This document shows, piece by piece, positions 1 through 7,590 of a stretch of DNA of 64,000 nucleotides. A program made the translations under genes and the position numbers. A model generated the notes under the pieces. It made no database searches. It was not told where the DNA came from and worked only from the letters and a program-made list of their open reading frames with translations. Every line of letters starts with the position of its first letter. The first letter of the stretch is position 1. The DNA is from JANQSS01 sp965249735. GTDB taxonomy: Bacteria > Bacteroidota > Bacteroidia > Chitinophagales > Saprospiraceae. The stretch covers positions 806,001-870,000 of the forward strand of contig CBDFMS010000026.1 of assembly GCA_965249735.1 (NCBI GenBank), written 5' to 3'.

Positions 1-380
1 AGTGCATTCCGCGCCGTATTAAAATGATTCGGCATGCTATCCCGTGTTATGGGAATATATTTTGACCCAGAAGTTGTACCAGAGGTTTTGGCCCAATACT
101 TAGGACGACCCGGCCAAAGCACATTTGCTTCTCCTGCCACAACACGATCTATGTAGGATCTGGATGATTCGTAATCACGCACTGATACCTGGTTAATAAA
201 ATCACTGTGGCTAGTCACTTGATCGAATCCATGATCCATTCCAAAAATCGTCTCGCCACCTTTTTTCATCAATTGTTTGAATATGGCGTCTTGATCAGAT
301 ACAGCCCGGAGGCTGTCCTTTTGAACGCGAGCGGCGATCCTTCGAGCAAGCGGTTTTATGACGGTAGATTTGAATTTCAT
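1..380 (-). CDS. GH3-family acyl-adenylating enzyme, 3'-truncated by window edge
   Basis: Open reading frame of 126 codons with no stop before the window edge, so only the N-terminus is present. Residues 98-112 read KTSGTTSGSKYIPIT, the phosphate-binding motif of the GH3 branch of the ANL adenylate-forming superfamily, preceded by WPGRPKYWA. Plant GH3 enzymes conjugate amino acids to acyl acids; the bacterial homologues have no settled substrate. The N-terminus is helical and basic, as in bacterial GH3 proteins. The gene lies 51 bp after smpB on the same strand and is probably co-transcribed with it. The ATG at 378-380 is the first plausible start. Family is clear; substrate is unknown. Confidence 0.82.
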   Translation of the reverse strand, partial: MKFKSTVIKPLARRIAARVQKDSLRAVSDQDAIFKQLMKKGGETIFGMDHGFDQVTSHSDFINQVSVRDYESSRSYIDRVVAGEANVLWPGRPKYWAKTSGTTSGSKYIPITRDSMPNHFNTARNA

Positions 381-431
381 ATCAACCCTTTTTCAGGATT
401 AAATCAACATACAGAATACCTGTTGATTTTT

Positions 432-893
432 TTATTCGAATCGATTTAATCGTTCCAGGTCTCTTTTTTGATCTTTTTCACGTATAGAAGCTCTTTTATC
501 GTAGGCTTTCTTCCCTTTTGCCAGTGAGATTTTCACTTTTGCCAAACCCCTATCATTTACATAGATAGACAAGGGAACAATCGTAAATCCCTTTTCGTCC
601 AGCTTTCTTTTTAGTTTTTTTAATTCCTGTTTTTTCAACAATAATTTTCGATCCCGACGTTCCTCATGGTTTTGTTGATTGCCGTATTTATATTCTGCGA
701 TATAACAACTTTTAATAAACAATTCTGATCCTTTGAATAGACAATAGGCATCATTGAGATTAGCGTTTCCGCCTTTAATTGATTTGATCTCAGTTCCTAC
801 CAAAGCAATACCAGCTTCGAATTCCTCAACTATGAAGAATTCAAAATAGGCTTTTCTATTTTTTATTTCGATCAAATGTTTTTCATTCGCCAT
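432..893 (-). CDS. smpB: SsrA-binding protein SmpB
   Basis: A basic 153-residue protein, the usual SmpB length. It carries the beta-barrel core (EAGIALVGTEIKSIKGG, then LNDAYC) and the C-terminal tail rich in Lys/Arg (KAYDKRASIREKD) that enters the ribosomal A site and mRNA channel. SmpB binds tmRNA and delivers it to stalled ribosomes for trans-translation. The start codon lies two bases after the stop of the upstream nucleotidyltransferase, so the two genes are probably translated from one message. No tmRNA gene was recognised nearby. Assignment is firm. Confidence 0.96.
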   Translation of the reverse strand: MANEKHLIEIKNRKAYFEFFIVEEFEAGIALVGTEIKSIKGGNANLNDAYCLFKGSELFIKSCYIAEYKYGNQQNHEERRDRKLLLKKQELKKLKRKLDEKGFTIVPLSIYVNDRGLAKVKISLAKGKKAYDKRASIREKDQKRDLERLNRFE

Positions 894-895
894 GG

Positions 896-1900
896 CTATC
901 CATTTTGGAAAAGGTCAATTTCTGTATCATCACCAATATTTAGTCGTTGTCTAAAACCTCTTACGGTAGAATCATTCCCGATAACAGAATCATGTAACAC
1001 CACATTCTCGATTGCAGTTTCATTTCCAATAATAGAATTTTGAATAACTGAAGAAATGACAGAAGTTCCTTCTCCAATTGTGGCATATGGGCCAATGATA
1101 CTATTTTCAATATTGCATCCTTCACCTAAGTAGACAGGTGGGATCATGACTGAATTTTTGAATGCCTGTGGCGTATTTTGTTTTTCATCTCTATTTTTAA
1201 GGAGTATTGCATTTGTCTTCAGCAAAATAGCGCTTCGTCCACAATCAAACCACTGTCCGACCTTACACGTATTGAAATTGACACCTTGTTCGATCATTTC
1301 CTGGAGCGCATCTGTCAACTGAAACTCCCCATGAGTTATTTTATTATCACCAATTATTTTTTCTAAGGCCTCTACCAATTGATTTGATTCCAATATCTTA
1401 TAAATACCAATTAGGGCATTATTTGATTTTGGAATTCGTGGTTTTTCGATGGCTTTATTGATTCGTCCGGTTTGATCTTCCTCGACAATTCCAAACTCGC
1501 GTGGATCCTCCACCGAAGAAGTGACAAGTTGTGAAGTCGGAGATTCCATCATCGTCCTTAAATCCTGTTGAAAAATAAGATCCCCCAAAACGATAAGAAC
1601 ACCAAGTTCTCCTCTAATCTCTTCCCGCGCCATCCAGATAGCATGACCAAGTCCTTTACGTTCATCTTGCTGAACGTATGTCCGGCATAGATTCGGATAT
1701 CGCTTATCGATATATTGACGAATACTATTTCCTAAATAGCCTACGATAAAAACAAAATCATCAAACCCCTGACTTACGAGCTCATCCACAATGTGACCTA
1801 CAATCGGTTTACCTGCCACCGGAATCATCGGTTTAGGCTGTGTGTAAGTAAACGGTCTCAGGCGCTTACCAGTGCCTGCTAAGGGAATAATCACCTTCAT
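896..1900 (-). CDS. Sugar-phosphate nucleotidyltransferase with C-terminal left-handed beta-helix
   Basis: A protein of 334 residues when started at the ATG at 1898-1900. The N-terminus has the nucleotidyltransferase signature LAGTGKRLRPFTYTQPKP (about residues 7-24), followed by a GT-A fold that transfers NMP to a sugar 1-phosphate. Residues of about 250-320 contain hexapeptide-like repeats (IENSIIGPYATIGEGT, NSIIGNETAIENVVL) typical of a left-handed beta-helix. It resembles glucose-1-phosphate thymidylyl/uridylyltransferases, but the exact nucleotide and sugar cannot be read. A longer in-frame start at 1975 exists; I prefer 1900 because a TATCTTCG promoter-like box lies just upstream of it and homologues begin at MKVIIPLAG. 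Confidence 0.85.
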   Translation of the reverse strand: MKVIIPLAGTGKRLRPFTYTQPKPMIPVAGKPIVGHIVDELVSQGFDDFVFIVGYLGNSIRQYIDKRYPNLCRTYVQQDERKGLGHAIWMAREEIRGELGVLIVLGDLIFQQDLRTMMESPTSQLVTSSVEDPREFGIVEEDQTGRINKAIEKPRIPKSNNALIGIYKILESNQLVEALEKIIGDNKITHGEFQLTDALQEMIEQGVNFNTCKVGQWFDCGRSAILLKTNAILLKNRDEKQNTPQAFKNSVMIPPVYLGEGCNIENSIIGPYATIGEGTSVISSVIQNSIIGNETAIENVVLHDSVIGNDSTVRGFRQRLNIGDDTEIDLFQNG

Positions 1901-1904
1901 GGCG

Positions 1905-1912
1905 CGAAGATA
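1905..1912 (-). promoter_or_regulatory. Candidate -7 box (TATCTTCG)
   Basis: On the minus strand the sequence TATCTTCG matches the Bacteroidota -7 consensus TAnnTTTG at all but one position. A TTG lies 15 bp upstream. The box ends four bases before the chosen ATG, so transcription would start at or next to the start codon. Assignment rests on motif similarity only. Confidence 0.4.
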
Positions 1913-2091
1913 AAACTTATGAGAGAGCAACTCTAAGAATGTTCCTGAAGTACCATTCTGCAGGCATAAACACAAGAATGATCAGAGGAATGAGCTTACT
2001 GTATGGCCTATCGCCGAGAGTATACTAAAGCCAGGATTGAAGTACTAAACAGGCCTTTTGATTTTATGGCCCTTACGCCACCAAAATCAGT

Positions 2092-2982
2092 CTATCCTTC
2101 CAGAGCCGCAGCTCCACCCACGATTTCAGAAAGTTCTCTGGTGATGGCTTCTTGCCGTGCCTTGTTGTAGGATATCTTGAGATCTTTGACAAGTTCCTCC
2201 GCATTTTCTGTAGCCTTACCCATTGCTGTCATTCGCGCTCCATGTTCAGAGGCATGTGTGTCGAGTAGATAGCGTTGGAATTGAATTTGGAGAATAGAAG
2301 GAATTAATTCTTTTAGCAGCGTTTCCTCATCCGGTTCAAAAATATAATCCGCTTTCAACCCCGATTTAACTTTCCCAATATCGGATTTTTCAACCGGTAA
2401 AAACTGTTCTGCTTCCGGTGATTGTTGAGCAGCATTTTTAAATTTACCATAAACGACATGAACACGATCGTATTGCTTCTCAGTAAATCGACGCAAGATT
2501 AAACCTGATACAGTAGATATATTATCAAATGACAAGTCACTAAATAAATCCAAATGATCCGTGACGATTTTTACATCTGAATATCTTCTTTTAAGATAAT
2601 CATAGCCTTTCTTACCAATCATAGCAAGTGTAAGCCCTTTAGATCCTCTCAGGTGGCTATATTTTTCTTCGATCAGAGCTGCTGCTGCTTTTGCAATATT
2701 CGCATTAAAAGCTCCTGCTAATCCACGATTCGAGGTCACAACAACAATCAAGACTTTTTCTGCGTCGCGTTCTTCACCATATGCCGTTCCTCCTGCTCCA
2801 TCCGTATTACTCATGATGTTTCGGAGCATTTCATTTAATTTCAAAGCATACGGTCGAAGGCTGACAATGGCATCCTGAGCCCGGCGTAATTTTGAAGCTG
2901 AAACCATTTTCATGGCTTTGGTAATCTGCTGTGTCGATTGAACAGATTTAATGCGATCCCGTACTTCCTTTAAATTTGCCAT
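2092..2982 (-). CDS. atpG: ATP synthase F1 subunit gamma
   Basis: 296 residues, the usual gamma length. N-terminal helix MANLKEVRDRIKSVQSTQQITKAMKMVSASKLRRA and C-terminal helix (KATENAEELVKDLKISYNKARQEAITRE) form the coiled rotor shaft that turns inside the alpha3-beta3 ring. It is the last gene of the atpBEFHAG run, 27 bp after atpA. The beta and epsilon genes (atpD, atpC) do not follow; Bacteroidota commonly encode them at a separate locus. A weak imperfect hairpin at about 2060-2088 downstream could be a terminator, but it has no clear U-tract. Confidence 0.97.
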   Translation of the reverse strand: MANLKEVRDRIKSVQSTQQITKAMKMVSASKLRRAQDAIVSLRPYALKLNEMLRNIMSNTDGAGGTAYGEERDAEKVLIVVVTSNRGLAGAFNANIAKAAAALIEEKYSHLRGSKGLTLAMIGKKGYDYLKRRYSDVKIVTDHLDLFSDLSFDNISTVSGLILRRFTEKQYDRVHVVYGKFKNAAQQSPEAEQFLPVEKSDIGKVKSGLKADYIFEPDEETLLKELIPSILQIQFQRYLLDTHASEHGARMTAMGKATENAEELVKDLKISYNKARQEAITRELSEIVGGAAALEG

Positions 2983-3009
2983 TTTCTTCTACTGTCTAAT
3001 AATTGCCAA

Positions 3010-4593
3010 TTAAGCAAATTGTCTCGACAATTCTGCTCCTAAACTTTCAATTGTTGCTATAGTCTCATCTGATAATTTGCCAGCTTTTAAATCAGCTAAC
3101 GCCTCAGGGTTTCGTTGTTCGATCGTTGTTAGAAACAACTCTTCAAATTCCTTCACTTTTTTTACCGGAACACTTTTCAATAATCCCTTGGATCCCAAAT
3201 AAATAATTGCGACTTGCTTTTCAACAGAAACCGGACTGTACTGTGCTTGCTTTAATATTTCCACATTGCGTTCTCCTTTATCAAGTACACCTTGAGTCGC
3301 TGCATCCAGATCGGATCCGAATTTTGCGAAGGCTTCGAGCTCTCGATATTGCGCCTGATCCAATTTAAGTGTACCGGCAACCTTTTTCATTGATTTAATC
3401 TGGGCATTACCACCAACACGTGAAACCGATATACCCACATTAATGGCAGGTCGAACACCCGCATTGAATAAATTAGATTCCAGAAATATTTGTCCATCAG
3501 TAATGGAAATCACATTAGTAGGAATATAGGCCGAAACGTCTCCAGCTTGTGTTTCAATAATTGGTAATGCTGTCAATGATCCTCCACCTCGAACAATGCC
3601 CGCATCCTTCAGTGAAGTTGGCAAGTCGTTCATATTGTTTGCGATATCATCGTTGTTAATCACTTTCGCTGCACGTTCCAAAAGACGTGAGTGTAAATAG
3701 AATACGTCACCTGGATACGCCTCGCGTCCCGGAGGTCTTCTCAATAAGAGTGAAACTTCACGATAAGCAACAGCTTGTTTTGATAAATCATCATATATGA
3801 TCAAGGCCGGACGTCCTGTATCACGGAAAAACTCTCCAATAGCGGCTCCCGCAAACGGTGCATAAAACTGCAGTGGTGCCGGATCAGATGCCGAAGCTGA
3901 AACAATGACGGTATAGTCCATTGCTCCATTTTCTTCTAATGTTTTAGCGATCTGAGCCACTGTTGAAGCTTTTTGGCCAGAGGCGACATAAATACAAAAG
4001 ACAGGTTCTCCGCTGTCATAAAATTCTTTTTGATTCAAGATTGTATCGATGGCAATGGCAGTTTTCCCTGTTTGTCGGTCACCAATGATCAACTCGCGTT
4101 GTCCACGTCCAATAGGGATCATCGCATCGATCGCTTTGATACCGGTCTGTAGTGGTTCACTTACAGGCTCTCTGTAAATAACACCAGGCGCTTTTCGATC
4201 CAGCGGCATTTCGTACATCTTTCCGGTAATTGGACCCCTACCATCAATAGCTTGACCAAGGGTATTAACCACACGACCCAACATACCTTCCCCCACATCC
4301 AGTGAGGCAATCTTTCCGGTCCGTCTCACTGTAGATCCTTCCCGAATCCCTGAGCCTGATCCCAATAATACAACACCGACATTATCCTCTTCCAGATTCA
4401 ACGCGATGGCTTGTACACCGTTGTCAAATTCAACCAGTTCCCCAGCCTGTGTTTTTGAAAGTCCATAAACCCGAGCAATACCATCTCCAACCTGGAGTAC
4501 CGTACCTATTTCTTCGAGTTCAGCTTCTGTCTTAAATCCTGATAATTCTTGTTTAATTATCGCGGATATTTCATCCGGTTTTACATCGACCAT
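3010..4593 (-). CDS. atpA: ATP synthase F1 subunit alpha
   Basis: 527 residues with the P-loop GDRQTGKTAIAIDT, the alpha-type signature PAINVGISVSRVG and the N-terminal beta-barrel (VGDGIARVYGLS). Alpha subunits form the non-catalytic nucleotide sites of the F1 hexamer. The length is slightly over the common 502-515, with small C-terminal differences. It sits 13 bp after atpH and 27 bp before atpG, consistent with one operon. Assignment is firm. Confidence 0.98.
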   Translation of the reverse strand: MVDVKPDEISAIIKQELSGFKTEAELEEIGTVLQVGDGIARVYGLSKTQAGELVEFDNGVQAIALNLEEDNVGVVLLGSGSGIREGSTVRRTGKIASLDVGEGMLGRVVNTLGQAIDGRGPITGKMYEMPLDRKAPGVIYREPVSEPLQTGIKAIDAMIPIGRGQRELIIGDRQTGKTAIAIDTILNQKEFYDSGEPVFCIYVASGQKASTVAQIAKTLEENGAMDYTVIVSASASDPAPLQFYAPFAGAAIGEFFRDTGRPALIIYDDLSKQAVAYREVSLLLRRPPGREAYPGDVFYLHSRLLERAAKVINNDDIANNMNDLPTSLKDAGIVRGGGSLTALPIIETQAGDVSAYIPTNVISITDGQIFLESNLFNAGVRPAINVGISVSRVGGNAQIKSMKKVAGTLKLDQAQYRELEAFAKFGSDLDAATQGVLDKGERNVEILKQAQYSPVSVEKQVAIIYLGSKGLLKSVPVKKVKEFEELFLTTIEQRNPEALADLKAGKLSDETIATIESLGAELSRQFA

Positions 4594-4606
4594 AATATTA
4601 TATTTC

Positions 4607-5146
4607 TTAAGCGCTAAATGATTTTTTAATATTCTCCAATTTGTATTTTACACTGGCATCATACCGTTTATCTTCAAATTCAAGTACATATCCACCGATG
4701 AGGCCGTCGTCATGTTTTACCTCCAATATTATTTGTTTCCCTTCTCCTACAATTGAAGTCATTTTCGATTTTATCGAATCCAAAAGTTCCGATGAAATCG
4801 ACGATGTCGTTGTTAATGTTACTGCAGTAATTCCCTCGCTTTCATTGTATTGGCTATGATACGATTCGACCATTTCAGGAATAATGGATTCACGTCCTTT
4901 TTTGATGACGCGAATAAGGAACAGATTAGTAAGATGGGAAAGGTTGTCAGAAAATAGTTTGGAGAAAATGTCCAGTTTTTTTCCCTTATTAATAATAGGG
5001 CTTTTGATCAGATTGAATAGTTCCCGACTTTCAAATGCATTTTTCAAATACTCGATATCCGCTGAAACCTGTCCGATTTCATTTCGTTCTTTAGCCAATT
5101 CCAAAATAGATTTGGCGTATCGGTTTGCTATGCGTATTTCTGACAT
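4607..5146 (-). CDS. atpH: ATP synthase F1 subunit delta (OSCP)
   Basis: 179 residues, matching the delta/OSCP family. The N-terminal six-helix domain starts IANRYAKSILELAKE, and the C-terminal part contains the conserved DDGLIGGYVLEFEDKRYDASVKYKL motif region. Delta links the top of F1 to the peripheral stalk b subunits. It lies between atpF and atpA in the standard order with short gaps. Sequence conservation is low outside the termini, as usual for this family, but position and motifs agree. Confidence 0.95.
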   Translation of the reverse strand: MSEIRIANRYAKSILELAKERNEIGQVSADIEYLKNAFESRELFNLIKSPIINKGKKLDIFSKLFSDNLSHLTNLFLIRVIKKGRESIIPEMVESYHSQYNESEGITAVTLTTTSSISSELLDSIKSKMTSIVGEGKQIILEVKHDDGLIGGYVLEFEDKRYDASVKYKLENIKKSFSA

Positions 5147-5169
5147 GAATATTGTTCTTTTCTCTTATC

Positions 5170-5682
5170 TTAATTCAGATTCATATCATCGACCATCCGG
5201 TTGATGTAGTCTGTGTTTGATTGTTCAGAAGACAATTCCTTTTTTAATATGTTTTCTGCTATCGTAACAGCCATGGTGCCAACCTGCGATTTTATCTCGC
5301 GTAATGCCGATTGCTTTTGACTTTCAATTTCCCGGCTGGCATTTGTTATGATGTTAGTTGCTTCTTCTTTGGCTTTGTCTTTTGCATCACGTACAACTCG
5401 TTCTGCCGTTTCTTTTGCTTCACGAAGTACCTGGATGCGTTCTTCCTGCGCCTTCTTCAACAATTGGTCGTTTTCGGATTTCATTGCAGCCACTTCACGT
5501 TTGGCTTCTTCAGCACTATCCAATGCGGATTTAATATCCGTTTCCCGATTCTTTAAAGCATCCTTGATCGGTTTAAATGCTAGCTTTCCAATTAACAACC
5601 AAAACAGGATAAAAAATAACGTAGACCAAAAAATTAAACCTACATCAGGTTTGATTACACTAAAGTCTGCGAGATAAATCAT
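5170..5682 (-). CDS. atpF: ATP synthase Fo subunit b
   Basis: 170 residues. One N-terminal membrane helix (about 12-32, GLIFWSTLFFILFWLLIG) is followed by a long charged, Ala/Lys/Glu-rich coiled coil, the shape of the peripheral stalk b subunit. It ends in a C-terminal segment that contacts delta. The gene lies between atpE and atpH. The gap to atpE (106 bp) is the largest in the operon. Only one b-type gene is present, so a b homodimer is expected. Confidence 0.96.
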   Translation of the reverse strand: MIYLADFSVIKPDVGLIFWSTLFFILFWLLIGKLAFKPIKDALKNRETDIKSALDSAEEAKREVAAMKSENDQLLKKAQEERIQVLREAKETAERVVRDAKDKAKEEATNIITNASREIESQKQSALREIKSQVGTMAVTIAENILKKELSSEQSNTDYINRMVDDMNLN

Positions 5683-5788
5683 GAATTATAAATTTTAATC
5701 CTCGTTGTTTGACGAGGTGAGATTAATCAAAAAATGGTAAGAGATGACAACCAATCGTTGTCATCCGCTTACCTGAGTTTTTGTAGGA

Positions 5789-5995
5789 CTATCCCTGAGA
5801 TATCAGGAATCCTAGGATAATTGCAATAAGGGCAGTTCCCTCTACGAGGGCAGCTGTCAAGATCATGTTTGCACGAATATCACCAATAGCCTCAGGCTGT
5901 CTGGCGATGGCATCCATGGCTCTTCCCCCGATAAGACCAATACCAATACCGGCTCCTATCGCTGCTAATCCAAGTCCAATTACTACATTTCCCAT
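5789..5995 (-). CDS. atpE: ATP synthase Fo subunit c
   Basis: 68 residues forming two membrane helices joined by the polar loop RQPEAIGDIR. The ion-carrying carboxylate is Glu in AALVEGTALIAI of helix 2. The Na+ signature of Ilyobacter-type c subunits (Gln in helix 1 plus Glu-Ser in helix 2) is absent: helix 1 has Ile at the Gln position and Gly follows the Glu. The ring is therefore expected to be proton-coupled. That inference is based on alignment by eye. It is the second gene of the operon. Confidence 0.96.
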   Translation of the reverse strand: MGNVVIGLGLAAIGAGIGIGLIGGRAMDAIARQPEAIGDIRANMILTAALVEGTALIAIILGFLISQG

Positions 5996-6019
5996 TTCTA
6001 ATAAATTAATATGATAAAA

Positions 6020-7186
6020 TTAATGATGCTCTTCTGTTGCTGCCCCGATATACGAAGCAGTCAATATTGTAAATACAAAGGCCTGAATGAATGCTACAAG
6101 CAATTCAATGGCCATCATAAATAATGTCAGTGGTAGAGAGGCCGTAATACCTGTAACGGCTCCTGCTGTACTTTCTCCGGAATTCCCGAAGATGAATATC
6201 AGACCGATGAAACTTAAGACGACGATGTGTCCGGCTGTGATATTTGCAAACAACCGCAACATCAAGGTAAATGGCTTGATAAACAAACCCAGGACTTCCA
6301 CCGGTGTTAATATAATTTTGACCAATGCAGGTACTCCAGGCATCCAGAAGACGTGCTCCCAGTAATGCTTATTGCCGTTGATATTCGTAATAATAAATGC
6401 AATAATGGCGATGACCATAGTGAAGGCAAAATTCCCTGTCACATTGGTTCCTCCAAAAAATGGAATCTGGCCGAATAAATTCAGACCGAGAACAAAAAAG
6501 AATATGGCCATGAGATACGGAAGAAATCGCTCCCAATGTTTACCTAAAAACGGCTTTGCCACTTCATCCTGAATGAACAAAAATATTGGTTCAATAAAAG
6601 ATTGTATTCCAACAGGCTCTTTTCCGCGTCGATTCTCATACATCCTCGCTATATGAATAAACATGAATCCAAGAAACAGAAAAACGACTAACAGTCCAAC
6701 AACATTTTTGGTAATAGAAAAGTCATAGTACGACGTAATTCCGCCACCAAAAATTCCGAAGTCAGCTGTGCTCTTATTGTCACACCGATAATCTTTTCCG
6801 TTATACTTCACATAAACGACATCTTTGCCATCTTCCTTTTTATCGAATAAACATTCGAGATGCGTCTTTTCTTTTGGGAAGCTTGGATCTACGATCCGTC
6901 GTACGGTTCCTTCATAAAGTGCATAGCCCTTATAAGCGTCGTGTCCAGTACCATGATATCCAATATCGAACTTACTACTTGAAAAAAAATCAAAGCCATG
7001 ACCAGGCGCATATAATATGCATGGTAAAGGAATGTTAATCGGACCAATGGAATATACATTGGCGTCCGAAACGTGATGGTAGGCGGTATTTGTAGGATCA
7101 TATTTCGTGTCATGATCACCGCAACCTTCAGCTGCAACATTAGTCCAAGTAAATATGGACAAAACAAAGATTATTAGATACCTCAT
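6020..7186 (-). CDS. atpB: ATP synthase Fo subunit a with periplasmic N-terminal extension
   Basis: 388 residues, well over the about 270 of E. coli subunit a. The C-terminal part has the membrane helices and the essential Arg in LMLRLFANITAGH. The N-terminal 165 or so residues begin with a signal-like segment (MRYLIIFVLSIFTWTNVAAE) and continue with a soluble, His/Asp/Tyr-rich region containing four Cys (CGDHD, PLPCILY, HLECLF, DYRCDN). The extension should lie in the periplasm before the first core helix (VVGLLVVFLFLGFMFIHIA). Extended AtpB is seen in other Bacteroidota; its role is unknown. It is the first gene of the operon, with a TACATTTG promoter-like box just upstream. Confidence 0.95.
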   Translation of the reverse strand: MRYLIIFVLSIFTWTNVAAEGCGDHDTKYDPTNTAYHHVSDANVYSIGPINIPLPCILYAPGHGFDFFSSSKFDIGYHGTGHDAYKGYALYEGTVRRIVDPSFPKEKTHLECLFDKKEDGKDVVYVKYNGKDYRCDNKSTADFGIFGGGITSYYDFSITKNVVGLLVVFLFLGFMFIHIARMYENRRGKEPVGIQSFIEPIFLFIQDEVAKPFLGKHWERFLPYLMAIFFFVLGLNLFGQIPFFGGTNVTGNFAFTMVIAIIAFIITNINGNKHYWEHVFWMPGVPALVKIILTPVEVLGLFIKPFTLMLRLFANITAGHIVVLSFIGLIFIFGNSGESTAGAVTGITASLPLTLFMMAIELLVAFIQAFVFTILTASYIGAATEEHH

Positions 7187-7208
7187 TTATAGCCTCTCAA
7201 ATTCGCCA

Positions 7209-7216
7209 CAAATGTA
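7209..7216 (-). promoter_or_regulatory. atpB: Candidate -7 box of the atp operon (TACATTTG)
   Basis: The minus strand reads TACATTTG, a full match to the Bacteroidota -7 consensus TAnnTTTG, 22 bp upstream of the atpB ATG. No clear TTG -33 element is visible at the usual spacing. Motif evidence only. Confidence 0.45.
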
Positions 7217-7540
7217 GGAAAATTAGGCTATAACGCACAGTAGCCTCTTGCTTTTTTACAGGAAAATAAAGGAGGTTCAATTCGTGCCACTTGGCAATTA
7301 TTTTCTAGAATGAAAAATCAACATTCAAATATTGGGTTCAGCCTTTTGATTTGCACTAAATCTACCGACCTGTTGGATCATAGTGAGATAAGATGTTGTG
7401 GTATTTTCTTTTTGCCAGGACGGCTGGTTTTCAACTCCGTCCTGACACTACCTGAAAATGTGATGCAACTCCCGTGAATTTGTCGAGTGACCTTTCAGGA
7501 TTTGCTTTCAGGACAGAATATGTGATCAGTGGTATTTAAA
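7217..7540. other. Non-coding gap between atpB and rny
   Basis: No open frame with gene-like features was seen here on either strand; in particular there is no AtpI-like small membrane protein, although some ATP synthase operons begin with one. The stretch holds the upstream region of the atp operon, and its left end is the downstream flank of the rny terminator. Confidence 0.5.
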
Positions 7541-7570
7541 AAGGCCATCTGTAACAAAACAGATGGCCTT
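7541..7570 (-). terminator. Rho-independent terminator of rny
   Basis: A perfect 12-bp stem (AAGGCCATCTGT / ACAGATGGCCTT) with a 6-base loop. On the minus strand it is followed by TTTTTAAATACC, giving a U-tract. It lies 20 bp after the rny stop. Confidence 0.85.
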
Positions 7571-7590
7571 TATAATTTCTTGACAGACTT

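Noticed and set aside
207..449. Plus-strand open frame of 80 codons at the left end
   Set aside because: It lies antisense to the GH3-type gene and the 3' end of smpB and shows no protein-like motif; the minus-strand frame carries a clear family signature.
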